A DNA stretch of 64,000 nucleotides from Mugil cephalus (lineage: Eukaryota > Chordata > Actinopteri > Mugiliformes > Mugilidae): contig NC_061771.1 in assembly GCF_022458985.1 (NCBI RefSeq), forward strand, positions 16,546,001-16,610,000, read 5' to 3'. Of this stretch, positions 1-13,600 are shown one piece after another. Made by a program: the position numbers and the translations under genes. The notes under the pieces were generated by a model, which saw only the letters and a list, made by a program, of their open reading frames with translations, searched no databases and was not told where the DNA came from. The number at the start of each line of letters is the position of its first letter. Positions within the stretch are counted from its first letter, which is position 1.

Positions 1-310
1 TCACAGCAAGTCTTCCAGGTCCTGAAGCAGCAATACCGCCCCAGACCATCACACTGCAGCATGATGTCTAGCTTTTGAGGGTCATTTTGGCCCACTTCAC
101 TTCTATCGACTACTTCACAGGTTCTATTGAAGTGATTTCTTGATAGACAACAGGTGTGGCAGTAATCAGGCCTGGGTGTGGCTAGAGAAACTGAACTAAG
201 GTGTAATAAACCACATGTTATGTTTTAACAGCGGAGTCAAACACTTTTTTTTCCCACTTAGTAACAACAACCTCCATTTAAAAACCGCATTTTGTGTTAT
301 TGAGGAAGAA
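1..310. repeat. Fragment of a common teleost DNA-transposon-like interspersed repeat
   Basis: The segment runs from a motif like 'cagaccatcacactgcagc' through 'aggcctgggtgtggctaga' to an A/T-rich tail containing 'aaacactttttttt'. I recognise this order of motifs from a very abundant dispersed fish repeat. The left end is cut by the window and no intact terminal repeat is visible. The exact superfamily is uncertain. It lies downstream of the tbc1d9 stop codon. Confidence 0.6.
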
Positions 311-1615
311 ACTGACGAACTTCCTGTTCCTGTGAATCTAATACTGTTTGAGTTACAGTAAATCACAGGTTTTAGCTTTTGCAAGTGACATTTTCCCTTA
401 AACGAGTTCTTAAACAAGTGATAATGCCACTTGGGAATTTGTAAAGCTGCATCCACTGTGGCTTCAACTCACTGTCGAGGAAATGGAGATTACATCCTGT
501 CCCACCAGATGGCAGTAGCACCCACCACGCAGTCTGATGAAGTCGATGAAGAAGAGGCTTGAGGCGTTGTACTGTGCAGCACTGAATCAGCCATACTGTA
601 ACTTTAATTAGATGGAGTGATACACAACGCACCAGAATCCAGAGTAATAAGACCAGGATGTTTAAAATGTAAACTATTCACATAAAAACAACTTTGAAAA
701 TAAACAATATAAAAATGTTCAGAGCAAGAAATAAAAAATAAAATAAAAAATAAAATAAAAACGGAGTGCAGAAGGCAAGCAAATACAACTTAGTGGTTCA
801 CATTATGTTGAAAATGTAAACAAACAGCATTTTAGTGTAAATATCTTTGAACACGTACTTTCCTTTGAGTTCCTGAACTATCGAAATGTTCTCGACAACA
901 GTGACTGATGAGTAGTTTGCTTTTCAGCCAGTATGTGCTAATATCTTTTCCAACCTTACTGGTGTTGAAAATATTAAAAGAGGACTGGAGAAACTCTTTT
1001 TTTTTTCTCCAATTCTCCACTTATCCCTGGAGGCGAATATCCAGGGAGTCGTGGGTATTTGTGCGAAAAGGAGAACAGGATTTGCCAAAGTGACACACAG
1101 TTTTACACGATGGCGCGTGAAAATCCAGTCTACCGGTGAATTTTCACAGCTTCATTTCGCATTTGTTCACACCTTCATCCAGTGAGAAATGAAAGGAAAA
1201 GAACTGATTAGCAGCAAATGGAATCGTAAAGTAGGGAAGCAATAGTTTAGGAGGATACAATGTGGACTATAAATATCCCAGTGTGGTACTGTACGGTATC
1301 TGTGGACATTTACATCTACATAGCCTAAGAGTACTTGAGATTACAATATTAACACCTATGCATATTGTCTTATAAAGTACAGCTACTACATGTACACACT
1401 GATTTAATCTGGGCAAAGCATAATATTAATGTCCTGTTCCCTCTTAGCTGGGACAGAATCTAGTGATTGTTACATTGAGAGTCTTTCGTCTTTAAAATAC
1501 AAGGCTAAGAGAAGTTTTGGTCACACTCATCCTATCATACATTTTACATTTACCTTCGCTCTCCTGGAAAACACCACCGACTGATAATCACATGTGAGTC
1601 CGTGAAGTGAAAATC
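311..1615 (-). other. Probable tbc1d9 3' UTR and downstream flank
   Basis: No convincing coding sequence was seen here. The stretch follows the tbc1d9 stop codon on the minus strand and is AT-rich. No canonical AATAAA was found on the minus strand. Two ATTAAA variants, at 1403-1408 and 603-608 (minus strand), are candidate poly(A) signals. An A-rich simple repeat built from AAATA units lies at about 727-763. Confidence 0.35.
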
Positions 1616-4600
1616 TCAACCGGACAGCGAGATCTCATAGTCACTCGTGGACAGCAGGGGGCGCCCGACTTTGCGCACATTCTTGGCGTTGGTTATGCGG
1701 GCCGCCACCTCCGCTGGCTTCTCGAAGTAGCGCACCAGCGCCTGCTCAGTGAGGACCGAGGCCAGGAACTGCTCGAAAGTGATGGCCCAGTCTTTGTCGA
1801 TGCTGGTGCTGTGCGGCAGCCCCCGGTCGTGCGGCCCGGCGCCGTGAGGGCGACCGCCTCTTTCGCCGGTGGAGCCGCTGTCGCTGCGCACCAGCACCGT
1901 GTCGTCCGCGATGTCCTCGCACTGCAGCTTCTCGTCCAGCTCGTGGGAACCTGCGCTGAGCACCGAGTACGACGACATGGACGTGTCATCTTTGGTCTCA
2001 TCATCTGAGATGAGCATGGCAGACGACGTGCCCGTGTCTTTGGGGGACGAGTCCTCCAGCTTGATGTCTTGCATAGGGGGCAGCTGCTCGTTTTCATCCC
2101 CTTTCCCCTCGTCGCCGGGGATCGACTTGTTCTCCAGAACGTCAGGGGCGAAAACATCTTCCAGGCCCTCAGCTTCCTCCTGGGTGGGTTTGGGGACATC
2201 CGAGACATCTCTCATGCACGTGTTCGGCTCCGACGTCCCCTCGTGGTTGTAGTCCTTTCTGCCGGAGGAGAAGAGCTTCCCCACCTCTCCCATCTCCAGC
2301 AGCAGACTGGTGACTGTGGCTGTGGCGTGATAGAGCTCCTGTTCCGCAACATCCTCATTGAACATGCTGTAGAGGGTCTTGCAAAGCTCAATGAACTGGC
2401 TCTGAATGACAAAAACAGAAAAAATAAATAAATAAAAGGTCACTCATGGCTGGACTATTATTCATCTGCTACGTAAATCGCCACAATGAGTCTCACCTGA
2501 TTCAGCTTCGGGAGATCTTTTGTGTTTTCCCGTTTAGGTTTCGCCTCCTGGTTCCACAGTTTCAGGTAGTTGCGGTAATCAGGAGTGTTCAGTTTCTTCA
2601 CTGTCAAAATGAAAACAAAGAATGTGATAAAAACGTTGGGGAGGGTTTCAGTCACGACCACAAGTATTTTAGCGTGGGAACAGAAAAGACGCGAATGTTA
2701 TTTTGGGGTGTTTCTAATTCTTAGAGCTCTGCATTTCTTCTCGTTCGCATTGGTAAACAGAAATAATTGTTTTTTGAAAACAAGCTTGTTGTTCACATCA
2801 TAATTATATACGGAGAATGAATATTCATGGACGGACAGGCCTGTACAGTCATAACTAATCATACTGTAGATGACGACTGTTAATTCATTGCTAATCGAGA
2901 CTAAAGCCATTTTTCTCATAAACATCTCGCTGCTCATCTTAGACACAAATGAACACACGACATGTTGACTTTCTGTAATCCACGTGACTGTGTGGCTTAC
3001 CTTTTTCAGTTTTGAATGTGACTCTGACAAAGCCATCGTCCTTCTCACTTCTGCACTTTGAGTCATGGCCTAAAAAGAATTGAGAGTGAATTTTGTGTAA
3101 AAACATTATTTGATTATTAGTAGCTCAACTGAACATTCAGCACCGGCCGTTTAGCAGCATGAGCAACATCTCGTACATAAGTAGGTTATTCTTCTCTACA
3201 CCATAATGCACACTGTAGTGTATCACACTACCTCATCATCATTTATTCGGAAAGCAATCATCCAAACAACATCATCTCAGATCAACTAGGCTGTCTCTCC
3301 CTTTGCTGCACATCCACTCTGGCCCCATTTAAAAACTCTGCAAACATTTGTTCCTGTGCGTGTGCTGTCATCACTGTCCAAGCCTCGCATAATGTCTGTA
3401 GGGTTAAAACAACCACAGTTTCACCCTGCAAACAGGTCAGGCAAATATTGTGGTAACAACCTCTCGTCTTTAATGGCGTAAACAGTCTCATCAACCTAGT
3501 TCATAAAGAATAAATGCAAAACAAATGACTGGATATGTGAAACTGAAAACATATTGAGGGTGCATACTGTGTTTGTCCAAGACTGAGAATGATATAAACA
3601 ATGGATCACGACGGTATTCTTTGGTCAGGGGTAGAAGTGCACTAACAAATAATATTCAATGAGAGCGAGCACAGCGAGGGAGCGCTGACCGTGGGGAAAA
3701 AAATGATACAGTAGTGGGCAAAGCGTGGGACAAATATATTTGGACTCGTATTGGGCAGCCAGGCTATATGCTGCAGGGACGTACTGATTACATAATAAAT
3801 GTTACGTATGTGTGAAAGTCTCACCGATGGATGTTTCTGGAGTGATGTCTTCAAAGAAGTACTGAGTGGCCTCAAAGGCTGAATCGGGTTCTTCCTGCTC
3901 ATGAGTGAATTCTGGTGAAAAAGAGAGACCCAGCTTTAAACTTTTCAAGCTCAGAAGTGTTCTGTCATCTGCCCGAGGACGGCCGGATCTGACTAATACA
4001 TGCAGCATCTAATCATGACACAAACATGAGTAGTGGCTGATGCACGAATTAATGAACGAATGAAAAAGGCATATTCATCGTATTACTGTGGAGTTGGTGG
4101 GTGACTGCTCACGAAGTTGCTATTACAGGAATAAACAAGGTTATGCCATTTATTATTACTGGGATCAGGCTATAAAAATCTTCTAAAATCCTCTTTCGTG
4201 CTGATACCAGCTGACGTAACGCTGCGACAGTGGGCTGACTCAATTTTGCAAATGTGATGAAAAGATAAACAGAAGTCTGTAATGAGTTGAATTTAAAACA
4301 TATTGAACATTTTTTTTTACTAATTTACATCTCAGAAAGTGATTTACAAAGTGAGACTAGAGGCAATAATCCTGCTCCACGGAAATGAAAACACCTACAC
4401 ACTCACCAGGTAAAACGTGCATCTTATAGAGGAGCTTCAGCTTCTCAGTGAGGTCCCCGTGACACAGAACACCTACAACACACCAAGCTTCAGGGATCAG
4501 AACCTGCTTCCAAACGTGGTGCGTCAATAAATTTAAAGCCACAAAACACACTCTGCTCACCCAGGCCATTGATGAACTCGCGGAAGTTGATGAGGGTGTC

Positions 4601-7600
4601 TCCATTTTGGTCGAGGAGACGGAAGAAGCGCACAGCTAAGGGGTCCGAGTGGGCTCCGTTGGCCCAGGGGAAGAGCAGGGCGAAGAGGCCCTTGAACTGT
4701 TCCACGTCGATGCGGTACTGCTCCAGGTACGGCAGGCTGGGGTCGTGGCGCTCGGTGGGGTTGCTGCTGCCGCCCCAGTAGCAGCTGGTCAGGTGCTCCG
4801 CCTGCAGACAACAGGAAGAGAGCAGAAATTAAGAAAAAAACATGACAGTGTAAATGTTAAAAAGAACTGCAAGAGCAATATGACAAAGCTTTTTTTTTTT
4901 TTTTTTTTAACTGAGCTTTAACCCTTTAAAGCCTGAACGGACCGCTAGCGACCAGTTAAAGCAGGCTGTATTTGAATTACCGTAATTCGCGTAACTCCCA
5001 GTGGTCTGTGCTATTGAGAATTACCAACAAATTCCTCCAAACAACTCTCTCTTCCTGGGTCTCCCCAACCTGTGTCATCATTACCGTAATGGCAGCTGTT
5101 TTTCCAGAAAAAAGTTTTGAATTCTGTCCATCAGTGATTTACGGTAATTCAAATACCGCAAGCTTTTTTTTTATGTTAAGGTCTTAAAGGGTTAAAAAAA
5201 ATGACACGGCCGTACTAATAAATAATAATCTTTATCTTATGTGCCTATAACTGAGACTCTGATAGTGTGTTTAGAAATGAATTTCACTCTTTAAAGTGTG
5301 AGTCATAAGTACACGAGATATGAGTTATACGAGAGACAAATGACTAAAGCACTAATTCCAAGACTTCTCGGAAATCTGTCTCCAACTCACCTTGAAGAGC
5401 ACATAGAGCTCCTCTAGCTCGTCAATACTGAAGGCGGTCTCCGTTACAATAGTCCTGACCTGAAATACAAAATAACTGCATCAAGTGAAAACAAAACAGG
5501 GAGGATATTTGTCGATTGTTAGTGCACAGCCTGTGATCTAATGATGACTGGAACGTGGCTCATTCTGCTTCTCTCAGATCTAATTTGACTTGCAGAGATA
5601 AGCATCTGCTATCTGCACACCAGAGCAGAGCAAAATCAGTCGAGTGAGAACCTTTACTCCCGATGATGGAGACTTGTAACAATTCAAAGATCGGCTTGAT
5701 TCGTAGTAGTAAGTCAGCGGGTGCTCACCACGTTGCGTTTGGTTGTGTCTTCAATGGTTTGGATCACTCTCAGCCTCTGTTTGAAACGCATTTGTTCAAT
5801 CACGTCTGCACGAATGGAGCCGAATTTCTGATAGGAAAGAAAATGTGGGTTAAACTAACTGTAGCAGTACTACTGTTATTATTAGAGCGGGAACAATAAA
5901 GATGAGACTGGGAGATAACAGCGTGGCTCAGGAGACAGACGGGCTTCTCAGTCACATTTCAATTATATTACACGTTCAATTAAAGATGAAGACACACAGC
6001 ACTGCTATCCATAAATAAACAAATACAAGAAATTGATGGCAAACAGACATAAGAGGCATACGGCATGATGACATAAAAAAAAAAAAAAAAGGCTGAATTT
6101 TCCAGTGTGGCTTTCAAGAACCAAAGAAAAACTGAGCGCACAGGTGGACACACAGTTAAATGTCGAATACCTCGTAGGAGCTGCGGACCAGTTTGAAGAT
6201 GTCGACCTCTGGATGCGGTTCTCCGTTATCGGTCAGTAACGAGTGCAGGTGGGGGATGGGAGGGAGGGTGCTATCCTTGTTGGTCACACTATCCAAGTAC
6301 CTGCAAGAGACAAAGAGAGAAATCAGATTCACATGACCAAGTAGCCTCGCAGCAATTTGAGTAAGACTGACGAGGGAAAGGGAAGACTGGGAAAAATGTG
6401 GATCATCAGACCAAATTAACAACAGCCGGACCTCGACAACTCAGTGGCCGTAACCACGGAGACTTCTCCGTCTGTGACGTCACCTGCGTACCCTCTCTAA
6501 CAACACAGGCATCACCAAAACACACCTGCCCAGTACAGTCATGGCCTCCCCGTCGTCCTTGCAGCCCAGCAGCTGGTGGATGTTGGCGTGCAGAACAGAG
6601 AGCGCCAACTGGAAGATGACCTTGATGCCGTCGTAGAAGAAGCAGTCCACGACCACCACCGCACTCTCGAATGGCATGACAGACAGGAAGAGGGTGAGGA
6701 ACCAGGAGAGGGAGATGGTGGAGATGACCCCGAGGTCTTGCATGCAGTCGTACAGCTGGGGAACGTACTCGCGGGCGAGCTCCTCGAACACGCCCTGGTC
6801 CACGAGCGCTCCTGAGCAAGAGAGGGAACGAAGGAGATTATGTTAAAAAAAAAAAAAAAAAAAGTAGCAGGCGCTGGTCGAATATCTCCAGCATCAAAGC
6901 TCACACTGACCTACGACCCTTGTGTTGTAGTAATCAGGCAGCATCCTCTCACAGAGCGCCACTAGCAGCCAGAAAGCCTCTTCTTCTTTAGAGTAAAGCA
7001 GCAGCACCGACGTCACAATATTCATGGCCTAGGGAAAAAAAAGGTAAAGAAGAGCAAATAAATAAATAAATCAAGTACTGTCAAGCACTGTCATGTTTGT
7101 CAGTTCATGTGGAAACAAAAACCTCTGTGTGTGTGTACCTGACAGTATCCTATGTTGGGGTTTCTGAATGCGTAGGCGGTGAGGACCCTGCGGAGGGCAG
7201 CGATGCCCATCTCGTTCTGAAAGGCCGGGTGCTCAGGGAGAGAGCGGTGAAGGTCTCTCTCAATCTCCTCCGTTGCCAGGTTGTATTTGCCCATTGATTT
7301 CTCAACCAGGTCTTCGTAGTATCCAGGGTGAGTGGCCATCTCGTTGATCGCCCCTAGGGAGGAAAAAAAAACACATCAGGTTTTAGGAGGTTGAAAGCAG
7401 CCTCTATGAGACAAAGCTGTAAACAGGTAGCTACTGTACACAGATGACAATGGAAGGTCATAAATATTATATTTAAACAGAAACATTTCAACCATCACAG
7501 CATCTAAGCTCTGATGTGATACAGATTTAGTGTCTTGCTTAGGTTTGTGGCAGCTTCTTCTGCTTCATTTAGACTTTTACCCTCATAACTAGATACTAGT

Positions 7601-10600
7601 TGGTGTAAAACATGATAGCGGACATTTCAGTGGATTCATTCTGCAGCCGGTCACATAACAAAAGTGGACAAGGTACAAAACCTCATGAAATGTTACAGTT
7701 GAAATTTGTTTAACTTTTCTAGTTTGATATGACACACAAACATAAATTCTATCAATAGTAACGAGCTATAACTTCGCTAATTAGCAAATACTAATTTGAG
7801 GACATCGGGAAATTATTATTTGATATTCTGTCTTCTTTCTGTTCACATTTTGTTACATTTTTGTGACTTTATTATAATATACAGTGAAATAATCCCTGTG
7901 TCAACATATGAGGACATAACTTTTTCCAAAAACTACTTCCAGTTCAAAGATGATGCTTAGTTTTTAAACCCATATACCTTGGAAAAATTTAAAAAAAAAT
8001 GCCTTGCAAGCTAAAGCTAAGGTCTCAGGAGGTTAAACTGTGTGTCTAGTAAACAGGAGATCCTGGGTTTGAATCCCAGCAGTGCCGTGCCCCAGGTGTT
8101 ACAAGTACTAGCTAATAAATGATGGGTCACACACAGGGACCATTAAATGAAAATGTTTCATGATAGTGCTGTTTATATTTTCTTCTGTACGTTGATCCCC
8201 AGTCATTATTGTTTGAAAGCAATGAAATATGAACTACTGATGCATTGAAAAAGATTTCACAACAACTTCAGTAATGAAAGTGGATGATTACAGTATAATA
8301 AAACCTAAAACACTGATTTTAACTACTTTTTTAGTTTTATTTTATTTACTTTTTATTTATTAAATCACTCTATCAGTGAATACACTTTATTAACCATAGC
8401 AACTCAGACTTTATTTAGAAGCAAACTGTGGGTCTTTAAAATGGCCTCATAGTCATGAAATAGTAAAAATGCTGCACATGTGAACGAAATGTAGAATGAA
8501 TTAAAAGTACAAAATGGATGTTAATTCAAACTGCATTGCTATTTGAATTCCACCTGTTCGTGCTCCAGGTTTACTGGGCACGGTGATCCTCATACCTCAG
8601 TGCTTAAAGGAGTTTGCCTCAGAGGGAAGAATCTCTCCAAACTAGTTTTAACAGCAGCTCGGCAACAGGTGAACGTTTAGAACAGTAAATGCTTTCTTTG
8701 GAGGACATTAGGGTGACTCAAACTAATTTCTAGAAATATAAGTGTGACTGAGGAGAGCACAATGAACCTCTGGCAACAACAACAACAACAGTGAGTCAGA
8801 AGTAGGTCACCAGGGAAAGAGGGAGGAGTGGTTTGTAAGCCACGTACGCTCAGGTGAGGATGAACACACAAGCTCAAGCTTGTACCACTACACACGGTGC
8901 ATGTGAACGGCCCAGAGCACTTCAGAAAATGGAACATGCTGCGACAGACAGAAAGATGAAAGCTTTTTGACTTCAGCTAAAGTTTGGTGGCCAAGTTGAA
9001 ACGCTTGTGTTCACACACTTTTTTTTCCACACACGTACAAGTTGTTGTAAACAGATTCAAGTGAAGTGTACGTGCACGACTTCTAATGCATCAAGCAAAT
9101 CTCCAAACAGCATTTCCTCTACATTAAAACTAATTTGTTGTACTTTAATTTGAACTAGATAATTTGAGCATTTACAGTATTTAAGTGTGGAATCAGTGCA
9201 CGAGATTTCTGAAAACATGGACGCTAAGTGAATGTTAAGTTAATGTGGTTTCAAGCTTCGCAACATCACAATAGAACATGCAACTTCAACCATTTAATCT
9301 AATGGAAATATAGGGTTTATTTTCCCCAGCTCCACTGCAAACTCTGGACTTATTCAACAGACGCAGACCAACATGGACAGAGAACCAGAAGAAGCCTGGA
9401 CACACTAAACTCTGCCTGTATTCATCTTTTCAAACACTTGCTTAAACAACTGTTTTGCTGCCGCGTGCGTCTGTCCCTCCAAGAAACGAGTCACGTCACC
9501 TGATGTTTTACCCAGACAGAGGCAAAGAAGCCCAGAAATGAGATGAGACTGTATTACATTTATATTTAGTGCACACAGAGAGGAAACAATCGGATCAAAT
9601 GTCGCCATGGTAATTAGACACTACTGTTTTCCTTTTAAATTGATTATCAACGGTTTACACCGCCACTCCCAGCTCCTTCGTCCATCACGGATTAATTAAA
9701 ATAAATCCTTCTGGCCACTTTAAATTGTGTGCACTGGGTACGACACGTATGTACATATGTGTGTTTGGGAAGCTGTTAATAAATGAGCATCAGGTGTTTT
9801 CAAGCATGCCACACAAAAGCAGCTTAAATTTAAAGAAATCAGTATAAGTAAAAGCCTGTTTCTGAGTATTCATGTCTCACATGTCTCATATGTCTCGTAT
9901 GGCATTCCAGTGTGAATGTAGTTTGCAGGGTGTGGTCGTCCAGGTACTGTGTACAGCTTACTAACTAAGCTCAGAGTGTGCATGTTTCATGTCTCTCTCC
10001 ACATTTCCTCACCGGAGAACAGCAGCCAGAGCTCTCCTCTCATACTCTCTGGGATCCCCTTGAGAACGAGCTCCTTCGTCTTCTCTGTGCGGTACATACA
10101 CACTCCCTGTCCGAACTCGGCAAAGTGGTTCTTCCACGCCTGCTCCTTCAGGAACTCCTTCGCCTGGGCAAACAGAGGAAGCTGTTGAACTCCATGCAGT
10201 TTAATTTCCATGCAGCGTAGTGTTGAAAGATTCGAAATTAGAGTGGATCAGACTAGAATCAGGTGTTACTATGTGCCAAAGTGTAACTTAACGAACCAGT
10301 TTGGGATTAAACTCCTCGGGGGAGCGTCGGCGATACATGGTCATGAGGGCTTGTGTGGCTGTGGGCACGCTGCTGTCATTCAGGTTGAACGTGCGCTCGC
10401 TGTCTGAGCCCAAACTGTGCTGAGGGCTGCTGGAGAGCAGAGATCCGTGCTGGGAGTAAACCTGGAGACACGTCACAAGTCAGACAACACAGAACAATGC
10501 GTTTCCTCTGCACTTCATCTCCCTACAGGAGAAAACAAACAAACGAAACCTCCAAGCAATTCTCACCTCGTCGTCTGAACTGTTAAGGCTGCCGGTAAGT

Positions 10601-13600
10601 TCCCTCTCCAGGCAGATCTTGGAGGTGGTTTGTTGCAGGAAGTCGGAGATCCTCTGCACCAGGAAGTCTCGGTCTTTCAGGTTGGCAAACAGGAAGGTCA
10701 TGCGGTTCTTGGTACTGATGGAGAGCGGGCTGGGCAGCACATTGGAGCTGTCTGCCTTCTCCACGATGGTCACCTGCAGGACATCAGGGAACGTTCACAG
10801 ACGCAATAAATGACCAGTATCGTGGTGATCAACTGTTTTTTTTTTTTTTTATAAAAATATGTCTATATTTATATAGATTTTCTAATATCTTTAATAATAT
10901 AAGATAATACAAACCAGACTTAACTAAGGAGAATGATTCACTGCCTGTCTAATTCAAATATAGGAAAAGGAATATTCTGATCAACAATGACAGTAATATT
11001 ATGACATGAAAAGAACTACACTTCACAGATACAAAAAAATGTTGCACTTCTAACATTAAACTATCGCTTTTTGACCATTTGGAACATTTCTACCTGTTCT
11101 GACCTCTTTTCACTGGATCCAAGTATGTTTTACAATTGATTTTAAGATGTTAGTGTCTCAGTGGACTGGCCCCACCTTATCTCTCAGACCCCCCAAACCC
11201 ACACATCTCACTAAGGTCACTCAGGTACTATTTACTTGTCCACAGGTCAAGAATGAGGCAAGAGGGAGATTTTGCTTTTGCAGCCCAAAACCTCTGCAAC
11301 TATTTGCCTCTTCATGTTAGGGTGATCCAGACACTGTTTGCTTCCAGTCACAGAACTCTTTTTTTTTTCTCCATTATTTGGCATTTCATTTTTGTAAGTT
11401 TTTTTTTTTTTTTTTATCATCTTGGTAAACTTCTTTATATTTACTGTGGTGGTTTCATGATTTTTGCATGTCTTGTACTGAACGTTCCTCAGATTTTTCT
11501 TGTTTTTGGGGTGTTTTTGTTTTAATTTTAATAGAAGGCCACGGACAGAGACAGGAAAACAGACAAGAAAGATGACCCAGACTTGAATCAAACCTGACAT
11601 AAGGATGACAGCCTCGGTTCATGGGGCACAACCCTGGGAGCCACAAGGGAGCCACTCATTTTGTTATTTTTGTAATTTTATGAAGCATAACCCAGCCCAG
11701 GGCTATCTTTGGCAAAGTGGATGACTGTGGCTTAGAATGAAAGCAGCATTTTGTACACACTGTGTGTTTCCAGAGCAGAGGGGAAGTGACCACCCCTACC
11801 TCTCGACATTATCAAAAACACTGATATGTCTTGGCCATTGTGAGTGTATTTTAAATGTTCTCGTGTGTTGCTGCTTTCCAGACAATGACAATAATAAAAT
11901 CACTTTTCTGTTCTTCTACTTGTGATGCTTTATTTGCAAAATTTGCTCTCTTGCAACCCGTTAATAAGCAGACGACTCACCTCCCGTAGGGGGATAATGA
12001 GGCTACACAGCGTCTCTTCCTTGCTGGTGAAGCAGATGTAGTTGGTGGAAACAAACATCTGCCCCAGGATGTGCATCTTGTTGAAGGGAGTCCACAGGGT
12101 GCAGTCTGTGTGTCCGTCCAGCTTTTCATCTTTGGGCAGGCGGAAGAGCGCCCGATAGCGCTCGCTCTTTGCTCTCGCGTCCAGATCTCTGAAAGATGCA
12201 AAATGTTAGGGACTTCTGCATAATCATTCATATTTAAGGTGGTTTTGCTCCCTGTGGTTGAACAGTCTGGATGGAGGAATGAAGCTACGCATTTGTGTGG
12301 ATACAACAAAGTCTTATGCAAGAGCAGTCATCATTAAAAACAGATGTACACCACACCACTCTGCAGGCAAACCAAGAAGTGCTTACATAAAGTGTACTGA
12401 ACAAACATTGGACCCTGAGGCCATTTTAAGGGCCCACAGAGAGTGAACTGAGTTCATATTCACAGTACCTTTTTGTTTTAAGACGCATAGTGGCAGTGCA
12501 CTGGCAGTTAAACTCTAAAATCCAAACTTACTAGATCATTTTAGGCCTCTGGGCAAACTGTGTTGTTTGCTGACTCTGGATAGCCAGGATTGTATAATCA
12601 CGTATAAACAGAGATTATCATCTATGATTCTGTGATTAGTGTTCCTACCTCTTGAGGGCCGAGACCTTCTTGGGCGACTTCTTCTTGAGCTTGGGCAGCG
12701 AGCGGTCCTGTTCGAACCCTTTGTTGTCGAGAAGTTGGCGCATGGCGATGTTAGCCAGCTGCTCGGCCAGCTTGAAGGTCTCGTTGATGTTGAGGAAGAC
12801 GGAGAAGACGTGCTCGTTGGAGCGAGTGCTCACCTTGATCGCGTCGGGCAGCAGGAGGGTGGCGCTCTTCTCCAGCTGGGTGATATCCGCCCACCGCACC
12901 ACCAGTTTGACTGACGGCAGGAGAAAGAAGATACCAATCAAAGGTAGCCCTTATGGTTTAAAAATCAGGCTTATCCTCCTGAGACCCTGCGTCCTCACAT
13001 GGGGACATTAGGTTTTAGGTTTGAGGCAGCTTATTCTGCTTCATTTCGACCTGTTGTCCTCATAAGTGGACCTCTTTATCTGTCATTTAGTGATACCAAA
13101 GGGTCAATACATTAGTGGGTATACAAAACGTGATAGCATGCAATTCAGCGAAATCTTTATTTTATTTTAAATTTGTCTATTTATGCTTATTAACTTCTCT
13201 AGTTTTAAATGACATGCAAAAATCAGTAGTAACAAGCTACAGCGTTGCTAATTGGCAAATACCCATTTGAGTACATTGGGATTAAATATCCTGCTCAAAT
13301 ATGATGTTTAGTTTTTATAATTCTTCGGTCCTTGGAGAAATTAGATTAATTAATACATAAGAAATAAAAGTTTGAGTCTCAGGAGGTCTAAGCTAAGAAA
13401 GACTTTGTAAATTTGGAGTCTGATCATGTAGATATACTTTGATTTTTACAGTTTCTACTGCTGGAAGCTGACCATTTTTATCAATTATTCCTTTGCATTA
13501 GATGCATTGACATGAACAGTAAGCAAACCCAAAAATTCCCCTACAAATTCAAATTTCTTTACATGTAGATTAACATGAATCCAACATATTTTAGTAAAGA

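Larger units (their letters stand above)
7354..10012. other. tbc1d9 intron 9
   Basis: This 2.66 kb intron separates the TBC-domain exons at 10013-10163 and 7139-7353. It contains a dispersed repeat copy (7530-8034) and a tRNA-like T-arm (about 8061-8092). Elsewhere it is AT-rich, and I see no coding exon or conserved RNA in it. Confidence 0.7.

Noticed and set aside
1607-2252. Plus-strand ORFs opposite the last tbc1d9 exon
   Set aside because: They are antisense shadows of a GC-rich real exon and show no family resemblance.
8061-8092. Functional tRNA gene
   Set aside because: Only the T-arm and a possible 3' acceptor strand exist. No D-arm, anticodon arm or matching 5' acceptor strand was found.
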